The translations under genes and the position numbers were made by a program. 64,000 nt of DNA, taken from the NCBI GenBank assembly GCA_963729935.1, contig CAVSPW010000012.1, forward strand, positions 62,001 through 126,000. The letters run 5' to 3'. Positions 24,782-33,459 of this stretch are shown here, in pieces. This DNA is from CAIKMD01 sp963729935. Its GTDB lineage: Bacteria > Pseudomonadota > Alphaproteobacteria > ATCC43930 > CGMCC-115725. Position 1 is the first letter of the stretch. Every line of letters starts with the position of its first letter. The notes beneath the pieces are model-generated. The model made no database searches. It was not told where the DNA came from and saw only the letters and a program-made list of their open reading frames with translations.

Positions 24782-25813
24782 TCAACGGACGAAATCGTTG
24801 GTGTAGAGATCCTTGTAGGAGCCGAGCTTCTCCTGCGGCTTCATGAACCCGGCCTCGATATTGAGACGATCGGCATTGGAGATCGCCGCCTCGGTGACGG
24901 CCGGCACCGGCGGCATCGCTTTTTCGACGACGTCGAAAGACGGCTCCATCACCGCGCGATCGATCTGGGGAAATCTCTTTTCCAGGATTGCGATCGATTC
25001 GGCCTTGTGCTCGTGGATGAATGTGACCGCGGCAGCGAGCGAATGACCCATCTTCATGCAGATGGAGCGATGCTCGAGGCAGAATTCGGGCCGCGTGATG
25101 ACGAGGCCAAGCGCGAAGGGCGTGAGCCAGGGCGGATCGCCGGCGAGCCCGTCGGCGATCACCACCGCGGTGCCGCCGGCCAGAATCTGTTGCGTCCAGG
25201 GCGCGTTCGAGACGAAGCCGTCGATCGCATGGCGCGAATAAGCCTGGATCGCTTCCGAGGACAGCATCGGCGTCACCGGCATCTTGTCGGGATCGAGGCC
25301 GCCGATCTTCGCGACGACGCGCACCAGGGCGTGGCCGACGGAATTGACCGTGTCGATCGCGAAGGCGTGTGCCTTGGCCATCGCCTTGGCACGCTCGGCG
25401 AGCGACGCCTTGGGATCGAAATGCGCCTCTTCGGCGAGGGCTTTGCGCATCACGATCTGCCAAGCAGGCTTGTCGCTCGTCAGCGCGATCGCCAGCAGCT
25501 TCTGCCCGCGCGCCGCGGCGCGGGTAAGCGAAGCGCCGTTCGAGAAACCGAAATTGACGCTGCCCGAGATCACCCCGTTGGTTGTGCCCACGCCCGGCAA
25601 GACGACTTTCGTCACCTGCAGCTCCTGCTGCTCGAAGAGATGAGCGTCCTGCGCGACGTAAAAGGGAAGAAAGCCGAAATTTTCCGCCGGCAGAGATGCC
25701 ACCGTATGTTCCATCTCGGCGCGCGCCTCGCCGCTCGAAAGGCATGACATCACGACGCCCAAAAAGCCCGCAGCGGCGAACGTCAGACCGACCCGGCGCG
25801 TTGTTTTGATCAT
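24782..25813 (-). CDS. Tandem substrate-binding protein 1 (NMT1/SsuA type)
   Basis: A 343-residue periplasmic binding protein, the last of five tandem paralogues. Start MIKTTRRVGLTF (AGGAGA upstream) opens a signal peptide ending ARAEM. Shared features are LPAENFGFLPFYVAQDAHLF, GVGTTNGVISGSVNFGFSNG, AIDGFVSNAPW, and a CX6C element followed by KMG (CLEHRSIC at about residue 250). The C-terminus SYKDLYTNDFVR resembles the other four. There is no permease or ATPase near, so it must share a transporter encoded elsewhere or serve as a sensor. Confidence 0.87.
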   Translation of the reverse strand: MIKTTRRVGLTFAAAGFLGVVMSCLSSGEARAEMEHTVASLPAENFGFLPFYVAQDAHLFEQQELQVTKVVLPGVGTTNGVISGSVNFGFSNGASLTRAAARGQKLLAIALTSDKPAWQIVMRKALAEEAHFDPKASLAERAKAMAKAHAFAIDTVNSVGHALVRVVAKIGGLDPDKMPVTPMLSSEAIQAYSRHAIDGFVSNAPWTQQILAGGTAVVIADGLAGDPPWLTPFALGLVITRPEFCLEHRSICMKMGHSLAAAVTFIHEHKAESIAILEKRFPQIDRAVMEPSFDVVEKAMPPVPAVTEAAISNADRLNIEAGFMKPQEKLGSYKDLYTNDFVR

Positions 25814-25835
25814 CGCTTCGTTCTCTCCTAGGCGT

Positions 25836-26861
25836 TCAGCGCACATATTCATCGGTGTAAAGCCCGTCATAGGATTTGAGCCGATCGGAGGCCGACATCA
25901 GGCCGGACGCAATGTTGAGTTGCTCGGAATTGCGCAGGACGGCCTCGGACATTCTGGGCGGCACGGGCGTCCCAAGCCGCACGACTTTGAAGGACCGATC
26001 GACGACCGCGGGATCGATCTTGTTGAAGTGGTGCTGCATCAGCGCAATCGCCTCGGCGGGATCGTCGTGGATGAGCTTCGCTCCCGCCAGGAGCCCGCGC
26101 CCCATCTTGACGCAGATCGAGCGGTGCTCGGCGCAATATTGCGGGCGCGTCACGACGACGCCCGAGCCGTTGGGAACGATCCAATCCGGGTCGTTCGTGG
26201 TCGGGCTCGCGATGACGACGCCGGTTCCGTTCTGGACCACGCGTTGCGGCCAGGGCGGCCCGGCCACGAAGCCGTCGATCGCGCCGCGTGCGAAGGAGGC
26301 CAGCGCGTCGGGCGGCTGCATCGGCGCGAACACGGCGTTATCGACGTCGATGCCGCCGGCCTTCTCGATGACGCGCAGATAGGCATGGACGACCGAGTTG
26401 ACGGCATCGATGCCCATCTTCTTGCCCGCGAGCATCCGCGCGCGCTCGGCCAAGGGTGCCTTGAGATCGAAATACGCGGCATCCGCGATCTCCTTCCTGA
26501 CCACGACGCCCCAGACCGGCTTGTCGATCATATTGGCGATCGCCACCATGCGCTGACCATGCGCGGCGGCACGGGTCAAGGCCGCGCCGGACGAGACCGA
26601 GAAATCGGCGGCGCCCGACACCACCGCATTGAAGGAGCCGACGCCGGCGATGAACACGGTTTTGACCTCGAGACCTTCGCGCTTCCAGAAGCCGAGATCC
26701 TGCGCCGCGTAGATGCCGAGAAATTGCATGACATCGGCGGGCAGCGTCATCAACACATGCTCTTCCGCCGCCCGCGCGGGGACAGCCGCTCCGCAGGCAA
26801 GCGCCAACGCAATGGCGCCCACGCCGAACCCGGCGATCCGCCGCAACCCGTGTCCCCTCAT
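25836..26861 (-). CDS. Tandem substrate-binding protein 2 (NMT1/SsuA type)
   Basis: A 341-residue paralogue. The start MRGHGLRRIAGF follows GGAGGAAGCG; the signal peptide ends PARAAEE. It keeps LGIYAAQDLGFW, GVGSFNAVVSGAADFSVSSG, AIDGFVAGPPWPQ, the CX6C element CAEHRSIC-VKMG and the SYDGLYTDEYVR end. The binding-pocket stretch GPPWPQRVVQNGTGVVIAS is nearly the same in copies 3 and 5 and differs in copies 1 and 4, so ligands may differ. The gap to copy 1 is 22 bases. Confidence 0.87.
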   Translation of the reverse strand: MRGHGLRRIAGFGVGAIALALACGAAVPARAAEEHVLMTLPADVMQFLGIYAAQDLGFWKREGLEVKTVFIAGVGSFNAVVSGAADFSVSSGAALTRAAAHGQRMVAIANMIDKPVWGVVVRKEIADAAYFDLKAPLAERARMLAGKKMGIDAVNSVVHAYLRVIEKAGGIDVDNAVFAPMQPPDALASFARGAIDGFVAGPPWPQRVVQNGTGVVIASPTTNDPDWIVPNGSGVVVTRPQYCAEHRSICVKMGRGLLAGAKLIHDDPAEAIALMQHHFNKIDPAVVDRSFKVVRLGTPVPPRMSEAVLRNSEQLNIASGLMSASDRLKSYDGLYTDEYVR

Positions 26862-26886
26862 CGCTTCCTCCCTCTTCGACGCCGCG

Positions 26887-27909
26887 TCAGCGGATGAATT
26901 CGTTGGCGAACAGATCGTCATAGGTCTTGAGCTGATCTTCGCGTTTGATGAAGCCGGCCTCGACATTGATTCGATCGGCATTGGAGAGCGCCTTCGCCTC
27001 GACCAGAGGCACCAGCGGCATCGCCTGGCGCATCACCGCGAAGGAAGACGCCACCACCGCCTTGTCCGTTTTCGGGAAGCGCTTTTCGAGGATCGTCAGC
27101 GATTCCTGTGGGTGCTCGTGGATATATTTGCTGGCGGCGACCAAGGCGTGGCCCATCTTGACGCAGATCGAGCGGTGCTGGACGCAGAAATCGGGTCGGG
27201 TGATCACCGTGCTCGAGCCGATCGGCGAGAGCCATTTCGGATCGCCGTCGATGCCGCTCGCGATCACGACGCCGGTGCCGTCATGCACCAGGGTCTGCGG
27301 CCAGGGCGGCCCCAGGGCGATCCCGTCGATCTGGTGGCGCGCGAAGGCCGCGAGCATCTCCTGCGGCTGCAAGGCCGAAACGGTGATCGAATCCGGATTG
27401 ACCCCGCCCGCCTCGGCGATCACGCGCAGATAGGAATGCGCCGCCGAATTGATGCCGTCGATCACCATGGTGCGGCCCTTGAGGAGCTTCGCGCGTTGCG
27501 CGAGCGGCGCCTTCGGATCGAACTGAGCGGCTTCGACCAGCGCCTTGCGCAGAACCACGCTCCAGGTCGGAAGATTGTTCATATTGGCGATCGCCAGCAT
27601 TTTCTGGCCCTTCGCGGCCGCGCGGTCGAGATTGGTTCCGGAAGAAAATGAGAAATCGACCGCGCCCGAGATCAGCGCGTTGAAGCCCGCATTGCCCGCG
27701 AGGAACTGGACTTTGACATCGAGGCCGCTCTGCTCATAGAGCCGGGCGTCCTCGGCAATGTAATCGCCGGCAAAGGCGAAAGAGACAGCCGGGATGGCGA
27801 CCGTGGTGCGCTCGAGCTGGGCCTTTGCCGGCGCAGGGGAAAGGCCGAGCGCTAGCGCGGCCATGAGCAGAATCAAAACGGCTGAGCGCGCCTCAGCGGA
27901 GATAGTCAT
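26887..27909 (-). CDS. Tandem substrate-binding protein 3 (NMT1/SsuA type)
   Basis: A 340-residue paralogue with a signal peptide (MTISAEARSAVLILLMAALA to AKAQ). The start overlaps the end of copy 4 by 17 bases; an alternative ATG six codons earlier also lies inside copy 4. It carries GDYIAEDARLYEQSGLDVKV, GAVDFSFSSGTNLDRAAAKGQ, GPPWPQTLVHDGTGVVIAS, CVQHRSIC-VKMG, and the end TYDDLFANEFIR. The overlapping start suggests translation coupled to copy 4. Confidence 0.85.
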   Translation of the reverse strand: MTISAEARSAVLILLMAALALGLSPAPAKAQLERTTVAIPAVSFAFAGDYIAEDARLYEQSGLDVKVQFLAGNAGFNALISGAVDFSFSSGTNLDRAAAKGQKMLAIANMNNLPTWSVVLRKALVEAAQFDPKAPLAQRAKLLKGRTMVIDGINSAAHSYLRVIAEAGGVNPDSITVSALQPQEMLAAFARHQIDGIALGPPWPQTLVHDGTGVVIASGIDGDPKWLSPIGSSTVITRPDFCVQHRSICVKMGHALVAASKYIHEHPQESLTILEKRFPKTDKAVVASSFAVMRQAMPLVPLVEAKALSNADRINVEAGFIKREDQLKTYDDLFANEFIR

Positions 27910-28924
27910 CGGTGTAAAGCCCTTCATAGGAATGAATCCGGTCCTCCGCCTTCAGGAAGCCGGCCTCGCTATTCATCCGGTCGCCATTGGCCATCCCTTC
28001 ATCGGTGATGGCCGGCGGAACGCCCGTCATTTTGATCACGGCGGCTGAGGATGCCGCCACGACCGCGTCGTCGAGCTTCGCGAAGCGCTTCTTCAAGGAC
28101 GCGATCGCCTCCTGCGGGTGCGCATGAACGAATTTCGTCGCCTCCAAGATGGAATGCCCCATCTTCTCGCACAGCGCACGCCGTTCCGTGCAGATTTGCG
28201 GCCGCGTCACCAGCAATGCGGATGCCATTGGCTCGAAGCCGGGCGGATCGCCCTCGACGCCATTGAGGACGATGATTCCGGTTCCGTCATGCTCGACCTG
28301 TTGCGCGAAGGGCGGGCCCAGCGAGAACCCGTCGATCGCCTTGCGCGCGAACGCCGCCAGAATATCGGGCGGCGCCATCGGCGCGATGAGCGCGTCCTTT
28401 TCGGAATCGAGGCCAGCGGATTTGAGCGCGATGCGGATGACGGCATCCGCCACCGAGCCAAGTCCCCCGGTCGCGATGGTCAGACCCTTCAGGCTGCGCA
28501 CGCGAACCGCGAAGGACGCTTTCGGGTCGAAATGGCGCGCTTCGGCGATGTCCTTGCGGATCGCGATGAACTGGCCGGACCGGTTGTTGCGGTTGGCAAT
28601 CGCCAAGAGCCTTTGCCCATGCGCCGCAGCGCGCGTGAGCGAGCCGCCCGAGGAGAGCGAGAACTCCGCGGAGCCGGCGATGACCGCGTTCATCGAGCCG
28701 ACGCCCGGAATGTAGATCACCTTTACGTCGAGCCCCGCCTTCGGCCAAAAATAATCCTCCGCCACATAGACCGAGAGGAAGAGGACGACCGGCGCCGGCA
28801 AGGCAATGACGGCTTTTTCGACCGCGGCCTTCGCGGGCCCGGCCGCCGCCAAGCCCAGCACGCAAAGCCCGAGCGTTGCCGCCGTGAGCACTCGATAGAG
28901 GCATGGCATCATCACCCGCGCCAT
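27893..28924 (-). CDS. Tandem substrate-binding protein 4 (NMT1/SsuA type)
   Basis: A 343-residue paralogue starting MARVMMPCLYRVLT, with a purine-rich site upstream and a signal peptide ending AKAAVEK. It has VYVAEDYFWPKAGLDVKV, GSMNAVIAGSAEFSLSSG, SLGPPFAQQVEHDGTGIIV, CTERRALC-EKMG and SYEGLYTDDYLR. It is the most divergent of the five: Phe replaces Trp in the GPPW motif and the CX6C spacer reads TERRAL. This points to a different ligand from copies 2, 3 and 5. Confidence 0.86.
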   Translation of the reverse strand: MARVMMPCLYRVLTAATLGLCVLGLAAAGPAKAAVEKAVIALPAPVVLFLSVYVAEDYFWPKAGLDVKVIYIPGVGSMNAVIAGSAEFSLSSGGSLTRAAAHGQRLLAIANRNNRSGQFIAIRKDIAEARHFDPKASFAVRVRSLKGLTIATGGLGSVADAVIRIALKSAGLDSEKDALIAPMAPPDILAAFARKAIDGFSLGPPFAQQVEHDGTGIIVLNGVEGDPPGFEPMASALLVTRPQICTERRALCEKMGHSILEATKFVHAHPQEAIASLKKRFAKLDDAVVAASSAAVIKMTGVPPAITDEGMANGDRMNSEAGFLKAEDRIHSYEGLYTDDYLR

Positions 28925-29052
28925 CGTCTCGCCCTCGTCTCGGAGCCTCGGCGGTGAAACGCCCTCAGGGGGAAGAGCGCCTGCGGCCGGATCGATGCGC
29001 CGGCCGCCCCGCATCGACGCGGGACGGCCGCGCTCGCGAAGAAACGCCCCCC

Positions 29053-30078
29053 TCAGTGCGCGAACTCGGTCGAGAACAGCGGCGCATAGGATTTCAGCCT
29101 CTCTTCCGGCTTCTGGAAACCGGCGGCGATATTCATGCTCTCGGCATTCGCCAGTTCCGCCGCGTCCGGCACCGGCGGCTGCGGCGTCATCTGGCGCACC
29201 GCCTCGTAGGATGCCTGCAGCACCGCGTCATCGACCTTCTCGTAGCGCTTCTTCAGGATCGCGAGCGATTCCTTCGGGTGATCATGGATGAAATCGGCGG
29301 CCAGCTTCATCCCATGACCCATCTTGAGGCAGATCGAGCGATGATCCACGCAGAATTGCGGACGCGTTACGAGCATGACCGAGCCGATCGGACTGAATTC
29401 CTTGGGCTCGCCTTTCGCGCCATCCGAGACGATGACGGCGGTGCCGTCGGTCACGACTTGCTGCGGCCAGGGCGGGCCGCCGGCAAAGCCGTCGATCGCA
29501 TGCCGGGCGAAAGCGGACAGCGTATCCGCGGGCTGCATCGGCGATACCGTGACGGATTCGGGATCGATCCCGCCCGCCCTCGCGACGACGCGCACGATCG
29601 AATGCACCACGGATTGGATCCCGTCGATGCCGATCGTCTTGCCCTTCAGGATCTTTGCGCGCTCGGCCAGCGGCGCGCTCGGATCGAAATGCGCCGCGTC
29701 GGCCAGATCCTTGCGCAGGACGATATACTGCCCGTTCTGATCGCCCATATTGGCGATCGCGAGCAAGGTCTGGCCGTGCGCCGCCGCGCGCGTGAGCGAG
29801 CCGCCCGAGGACATCGAAAAATCCGTCGAGCCGGCGATGACCGCGTTCATCGCACCGACGCCGGCGATGAATTGCACCTTCACGTCGAGATCCTGCTGGT
29901 CGTAGAAATGCTGATCTTCGGCGACATATTCGGCGAGAAACAGCACGACATAGGCCGGAACCGCGAGCGAGGTGTGCTCCGCGGCCGCGCGGGCCGGCGG
30001 CGCGGCGACCAGCGGCGCAAGGGCCGCGATCGCGATACCAACCATGGTCTTGATGAGGCGCGGCATGCGTACCGACAT
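29053..30078 (-). CDS. Tandem substrate-binding protein 5 (NMT1/SsuA type), promoter-proximal
   Basis: A 341-residue paralogue and the first gene of the array. The start MSVRMPRLIKTMVG follows GGGGGAA; a signal peptide ends ARAAAEH. It shows EYVAEDQHFYDQQDLDVKV, GAMNAVIAGSTDFSMSSG, AGGPPWPQQVVTDGTAVI, CVDHRSIC-LKMG and SYAPLFSTEFAH. It is separated from copy 4 by about 130 bases, so a promoter of its own for the downstream copies cannot be excluded. An inverted repeat at 30108-30130 lies just upstream. Confidence 0.87.
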   Translation of the reverse strand: MSVRMPRLIKTMVGIAIAALAPLVAAPPARAAAEHTSLAVPAYVVLFLAEYVAEDQHFYDQQDLDVKVQFIAGVGAMNAVIAGSTDFSMSSGGSLTRAAAHGQTLLAIANMGDQNGQYIVLRKDLADAAHFDPSAPLAERAKILKGKTIGIDGIQSVVHSIVRVVARAGGIDPESVTVSPMQPADTLSAFARHAIDGFAGGPPWPQQVVTDGTAVIVSDGAKGEPKEFSPIGSVMLVTRPQFCVDHRSICLKMGHGMKLAADFIHDHPKESLAILKKRYEKVDDAVLQASYEAVRQMTPQPPVPDAAELANAESMNIAAGFQKPEERLKSYAPLFSTEFAH

Positions 30079-30546
30079 AACTATTCCCCCTTTGTTGCTG
30101 ATCTTTCTTTCGCGGAACGCGATCGCGAAACGCCGTGTATTCTCGAATTTCATCTGATCTGAAGCGCGTGGTCCGCGGCGCGGCGGTCGCGATGATTTTT
30201 GGGAGCCTCGCAATGAAGCTGGGCGGTAGCGGCCGATGAGGCGATCATTCCGACGGCGTCATGCTCTGGCCGCCGCCCAACCCGTGCCCCTTTCATCGCG
30301 CTTCCACCCCTTGCGAGCCTTCGAGCGCAACCGTTCTTCCGCCTGCGCAGCGAATTACGTTTGGCGGCACGCTAACGGAATTCCGCATGCGGTTCAATCA
30401 CACGGCCCGAGCCGAGAGCGCCATAGCAAGCGATGCACCCGCCCGAGAGCAAAGGGCGCGGCGGAAACGCGGCCGGGCTTGCATAAAGCCGGGCTTTACC
30501 GCACTCTCCGCGCCACGGTGACATGACCGATCCTGGGGAGAATCCG
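30079..30546. other. Divergent intergenic region with inverted repeats
   Basis: This 468-base gap lies between the binding-protein array (minus) and the ThDP-enzyme gene (plus). Arg- and Ser-rich open frames here have no ribosome site and no recognisable product. It holds TTTCGCG-N9-CGCGAAA at 30108-30130, 30 bases before the array start, and two interlocked palindromes, CGGAATTCCG (30376-30385) and CCGCATGCGG (30383-30392). These are candidate operators for a regulator not encoded next to them. Confidence 0.45.
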
Positions 30547-32295
30547 ATGTCGAACGATAAGCCTATTCAATGGGTTGAACAGCCGGCGGCCGATGTCGGC
30601 GATGCCGTCGTCGGCGCCATGGCCGAGGGTGGCGTCGATCACTTGTTCTTCACTTCGGGTGGCGAAATCGGGTTTTACCAAGAGGCGGTCTCCAAGGCGC
30701 AGGCTCAGGGCAAGAAAACCCTGCGGCTCATCACCGTGCCTCATGAGCATGTCAGCCTCAACGCCGCCCTGGGTTTTGCCGCCGTCAGCGGCCGTCCCGC
30801 AGCGACGGCAGTGCATGTCGATGTCGGCACGCAGCATTACGGCGGCGCCGTCCACACGGCGTGGCGTTCCGGCCTGCCTGTGATCATCACCGCCGGCGCC
30901 CCGCCCACCGCCTATCCCGGCTCGATGCGCGGCGCGCGCGATGCGGCCCATTTGTGGAACCAGCAGAATTTCGACCAGAACGGCATCGTCCGCCAATATA
31001 CGAAGTGGGACCACCGGCTCGAATATCAGGACAACCCCGGCCTCATCGTCAGCCGCGCCATCCAGGTCGCGTGCACCGAGCCTTGCGGTCCGGTCTATCT
31101 CAGTTTCCCGCAAGAGGTCTCGCTGCTGCCGATGAACGGCACGCGCTATCCGACCGTCAGCCAGCTCGGCATTGCGCGCGCGCCCGCACCCGATCCGGAT
31201 GGCGTGCGCGAGATCGCCGAAAAATTCGCGGCGGCGCGCAATCCCGTGATCATCGCGCATTGCTCGGGCCGCAATCCCGCGACCGTGCCGGCGCTCGTCG
31301 AGCTGGCCGAGCTCTTGGGCTGCGCCGTCACGACCGGCATGCATGGGGGCTATCTCTCGTTCCCCAAGACCCATCCGCTATTCCAGCGCGAAGTGAATTT
31401 GCGCGAGGCCGATGCGGTGCTCGTCTTCGACGCCGACGTGCCATGGTTACCGGGCGGCAACGATCCGAGCGGCAACGCCTATGTCGCGGCGGTGAGCGTC
31501 GACGCCATTCGCGAGCGTATCCCGACCTATGAGTTCACCGCGAATTTGCGCCTGACGGCCGATCCGTTGCTGACGATGCGCGCGCTGACAGCGGAAATTC
31601 GCGGCCGTCTCGACGAATCGGGCAAGCGGCGCGCGGCCGAGCGCGCCGAGCGCCTGGGGGCGGCCTCGCGCACGGCTTGGCAAAAAACCGAGCAGGACGC
31701 GTTGCAGCGCGCGACCAAGAGCCCGATCGATCCGCTTTGGCTCAGCTATCAGATCGGCCAGCTCTGCGACGACAATTGCATCCTGTTCGAAGAAACCCTG
31801 GGCGGCAATCGCCTGTCGCAATACCTGCGCAATTCGCGACCGGGCTCGTTGTTCAGCCAGCCGGGCAGCAGCGGCGGCTGGTCGCCGGGCGCGGCGCTGG
31901 GCGCGAAGCTTGCCGCGCCCGATCGCGACGTGATCGCCGTCTGCGGCGACGGCTTTTATATGTTCAGCACGCCGGCGCCGGCGCTGTGGGCCGGTCTCCA
32001 CCACAAGGCGCCTTTCATGGTGGTGATCTACCAGAATCGCAGCTACACCACGGGCACCCTCGCCGTCTCCGGCAAGTTCCCCGATTCCTATGCGCAAAAG
32101 GCGGGCTTCCCGGGCGGTTATTTCGATCCGCCGATCGATTTCGCCAAAGAGGCCGAGGCCGCCGGCGCCTATGGCGAGAATGTGCGCGACCCGGCCGAGG
32201 TCGCGCCGGCGCTGAAGCGGGGCTTGAAGGAAATCCGCAATGGCCGGCCGGCGGTGATCTCGGTCTGGCTGCCGCGCCTCGGGCAGAAGGACTGA
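30547..32295 (+). CDS. Thiamine diphosphate-dependent enzyme (acetolactate synthase-like)
   Basis: A 582-residue enzyme with the three ThDP-enzyme domains. The N-terminal pyrimidine-binding domain has the catalytic Glu in ITVPHEHVSLNAALGFA; a central domain has PVIIAHCSGRNPATVPAL; the C-terminal pyrophosphate-binding domain has GDGFYMFSTPAPALWAG and, about 25 residues on, YQNRSY, the GDG-N metal motif. GGGGAG precedes the chosen ATG. Family members decarboxylate or carboligate 2-keto acids; benzoylformate decarboxylase-type chemistry would suit an aromatic cluster but is not proven. It is divergent from the binding-protein array and ends in a strong hairpin. Confidence 0.87.
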   Translation: MSNDKPIQWVEQPAADVGDAVVGAMAEGGVDHLFFTSGGEIGFYQEAVSKAQAQGKKTLRLITVPHEHVSLNAALGFAAVSGRPAATAVHVDVGTQHYGGAVHTAWRSGLPVIITAGAPPTAYPGSMRGARDAAHLWNQQNFDQNGIVRQYTKWDHRLEYQDNPGLIVSRAIQVACTEPCGPVYLSFPQEVSLLPMNGTRYPTVSQLGIARAPAPDPDGVREIAEKFAAARNPVIIAHCSGRNPATVPALVELAELLGCAVTTGMHGGYLSFPKTHPLFQREVNLREADAVLVFDADVPWLPGGNDPSGNAYVAAVSVDAIRERIPTYEFTANLRLTADPLLTMRALTAEIRGRLDESGKRRAAERAERLGAASRTAWQKTEQDALQRATKSPIDPLWLSYQIGQLCDDNCILFEETLGGNRLSQYLRNSRPGSLFSQPGSSGGWSPGAALGAKLAAPDRDVIAVCGDGFYMFSTPAPALWAGLHHKAPFMVVIYQNRSYTTGTLAVSGKFPDSYAQKAGFPGGYFDPPIDFAKEAEAAGAYGENVRDPAEVAPALKRGLKEIRNGRPAVISVWLPRLGQKD

Positions 32296-32304
32296 CCAAC
32301 GGCG

Positions 32305-32331
32305 AAGAGCGGCGCCGAACGCGCCGCTCTT
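32305..32331. terminator. Strong hairpin between convergent genes
   Basis: A perfect 11-base-pair stem (AAGAGCGGCGC / GCGCCGCTCTT) with a five-base loop sits between the ThDP-enzyme gene (ends 32295) and the convergent FAH-family gene (ends 32343). There is no long T run, but position and stem strength fit a bidirectional terminator. Confidence 0.7.
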
Positions 32332-32342
32332 CTCGCGTTGCC

Positions 32343-33257
32343 TCAGACGATCTTGGTCGCGAGATCGCCGATCTTCTCGATCGTGATCTTCATCTCATCG
32401 CCGCGCTTCAAGAACTCGCCACGCTCGGCGCCGACGCCCGAGGGCGTGCCCGTCAGGATGACATCGCCCGGATAGAGCGTGATGCGCGTCGAGAGATGCG
32501 CGATCTGCTCGGCCGCGGTAAAGATCATGCGGCTCGTGTTCGAATCCTGCTTGATGACGCCGTTGACCCATAGCTTGATCGCAAGCGATTGCGGATCGCC
32601 GATCTCCGCCGCCGGCACGAGCCACGGCCCGATCGGGCAGGCGCCGTCGAAATTCTTCTGTCCGATCCAGTCATATTTGAACGGCGACTGGAACGCGATA
32701 TGCGGCCGCGCCGTCAGATCACGCGCCGACAGGTCATTGCCGATCGTATAGAAGGCGACGTAATCGAGCGCGTGCTCCAACGGCACGTTCTTCGCCTTCG
32801 TGCCGATGACAAGGCCGAGCTCGGCTTCCCAATCGAGCTTCTCCGATGTGAGTTCGACCGTGTCGCCGGTTGCGACCGCGCAGCGCGAAACCTTGATGAA
32901 ATGCCACGGATGGAGCCCGAGCTCGTGCGGATCGGGCTCCATCGGGATGTTCTGGATGCGCGCCATGTTAGCGACATGGTCGGTGTAATTGGCACCGGCG
33001 CAATAGATCGTCGGCGGATAGAGGATGGGCGTGAGCAGCTTCACGTCCCGGATCGCCTTGCCGAACTTGCCGGAGGCAGAAGCTGCCGCCTGCCCGAGCA
33101 AGCTCTGCGCATTCGCCCAATCGTCGAGGACGCCGCGAACCGTCGCGTAGGCCGGCCGCGCGGTCAGCGTCGCAAGATCATAGACGACATCTTCGACCAC
33201 CATGCCCGCACGCGGCCCATCGGACAGTTGATAAGTCAATAATCGATAGCTCGTCAC
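32343..33257 (-). CDS. Fumarylacetoacetate hydrolase-family protein
   Basis: A 304-residue FAH-family enzyme. The GTG at 33257 was preferred because AAGGGAG lies eight bases before it; a TTG eleven codons upstream is the only alternative. Family marks: YCAGANYTDHV, KVSRCAVATGDTVEL, LDWEAELGLVIGTKAKNV (metal-binding Glu residues), GNDLSARDLT and ILTGTPSGVGAERGEFL. Members hydrolyse or decarboxylate 2,4-diketo acids at the end of aromatic pathways. It is last in a minus-strand unit with an M24 protein and the FerA/FerB-like genes. Confidence 0.88.
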   Translation of the reverse strand: MTSYRLLTYQLSDGPRAGMVVEDVVYDLATLTARPAYATVRGVLDDWANAQSLLGQAAASASGKFGKAIRDVKLLTPILYPPTIYCAGANYTDHVANMARIQNIPMEPDPHELGLHPWHFIKVSRCAVATGDTVELTSEKLDWEAELGLVIGTKAKNVPLEHALDYVAFYTIGNDLSARDLTARPHIAFQSPFKYDWIGQKNFDGACPIGPWLVPAAEIGDPQSLAIKLWVNGVIKQDSNTSRMIFTAAEQIAHLSTRITLYPGDVILTGTPSGVGAERGEFLKRGDEMKITIEKIGDLATKIV

Positions 33258-33459
33258 GCCAATGCTCCCTTTTTTATTGTGGGTCGCCAAACCGCGTCGC
33301 GGCTACCCATCACCCGCATCCATGGCTCGGCACCGCCCGAGACGCGCGCCCGCCGGAACCAAGCGCGCCAAGGTTGCCACACTAGACCCGCCCTGTCGCG
33401 CGCAACCTCGCCATACGCCCCTCTGCAAAGCGCCCCAAACCGCCGCGTGGTCGCGCGGG

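Noticed and set aside
30236..30526. Open frame in the region before the ThDP gene
   Set aside because: Arg/Ser/Pro-rich, no ribosome site, covers palindromic control DNA; more likely noncoding.
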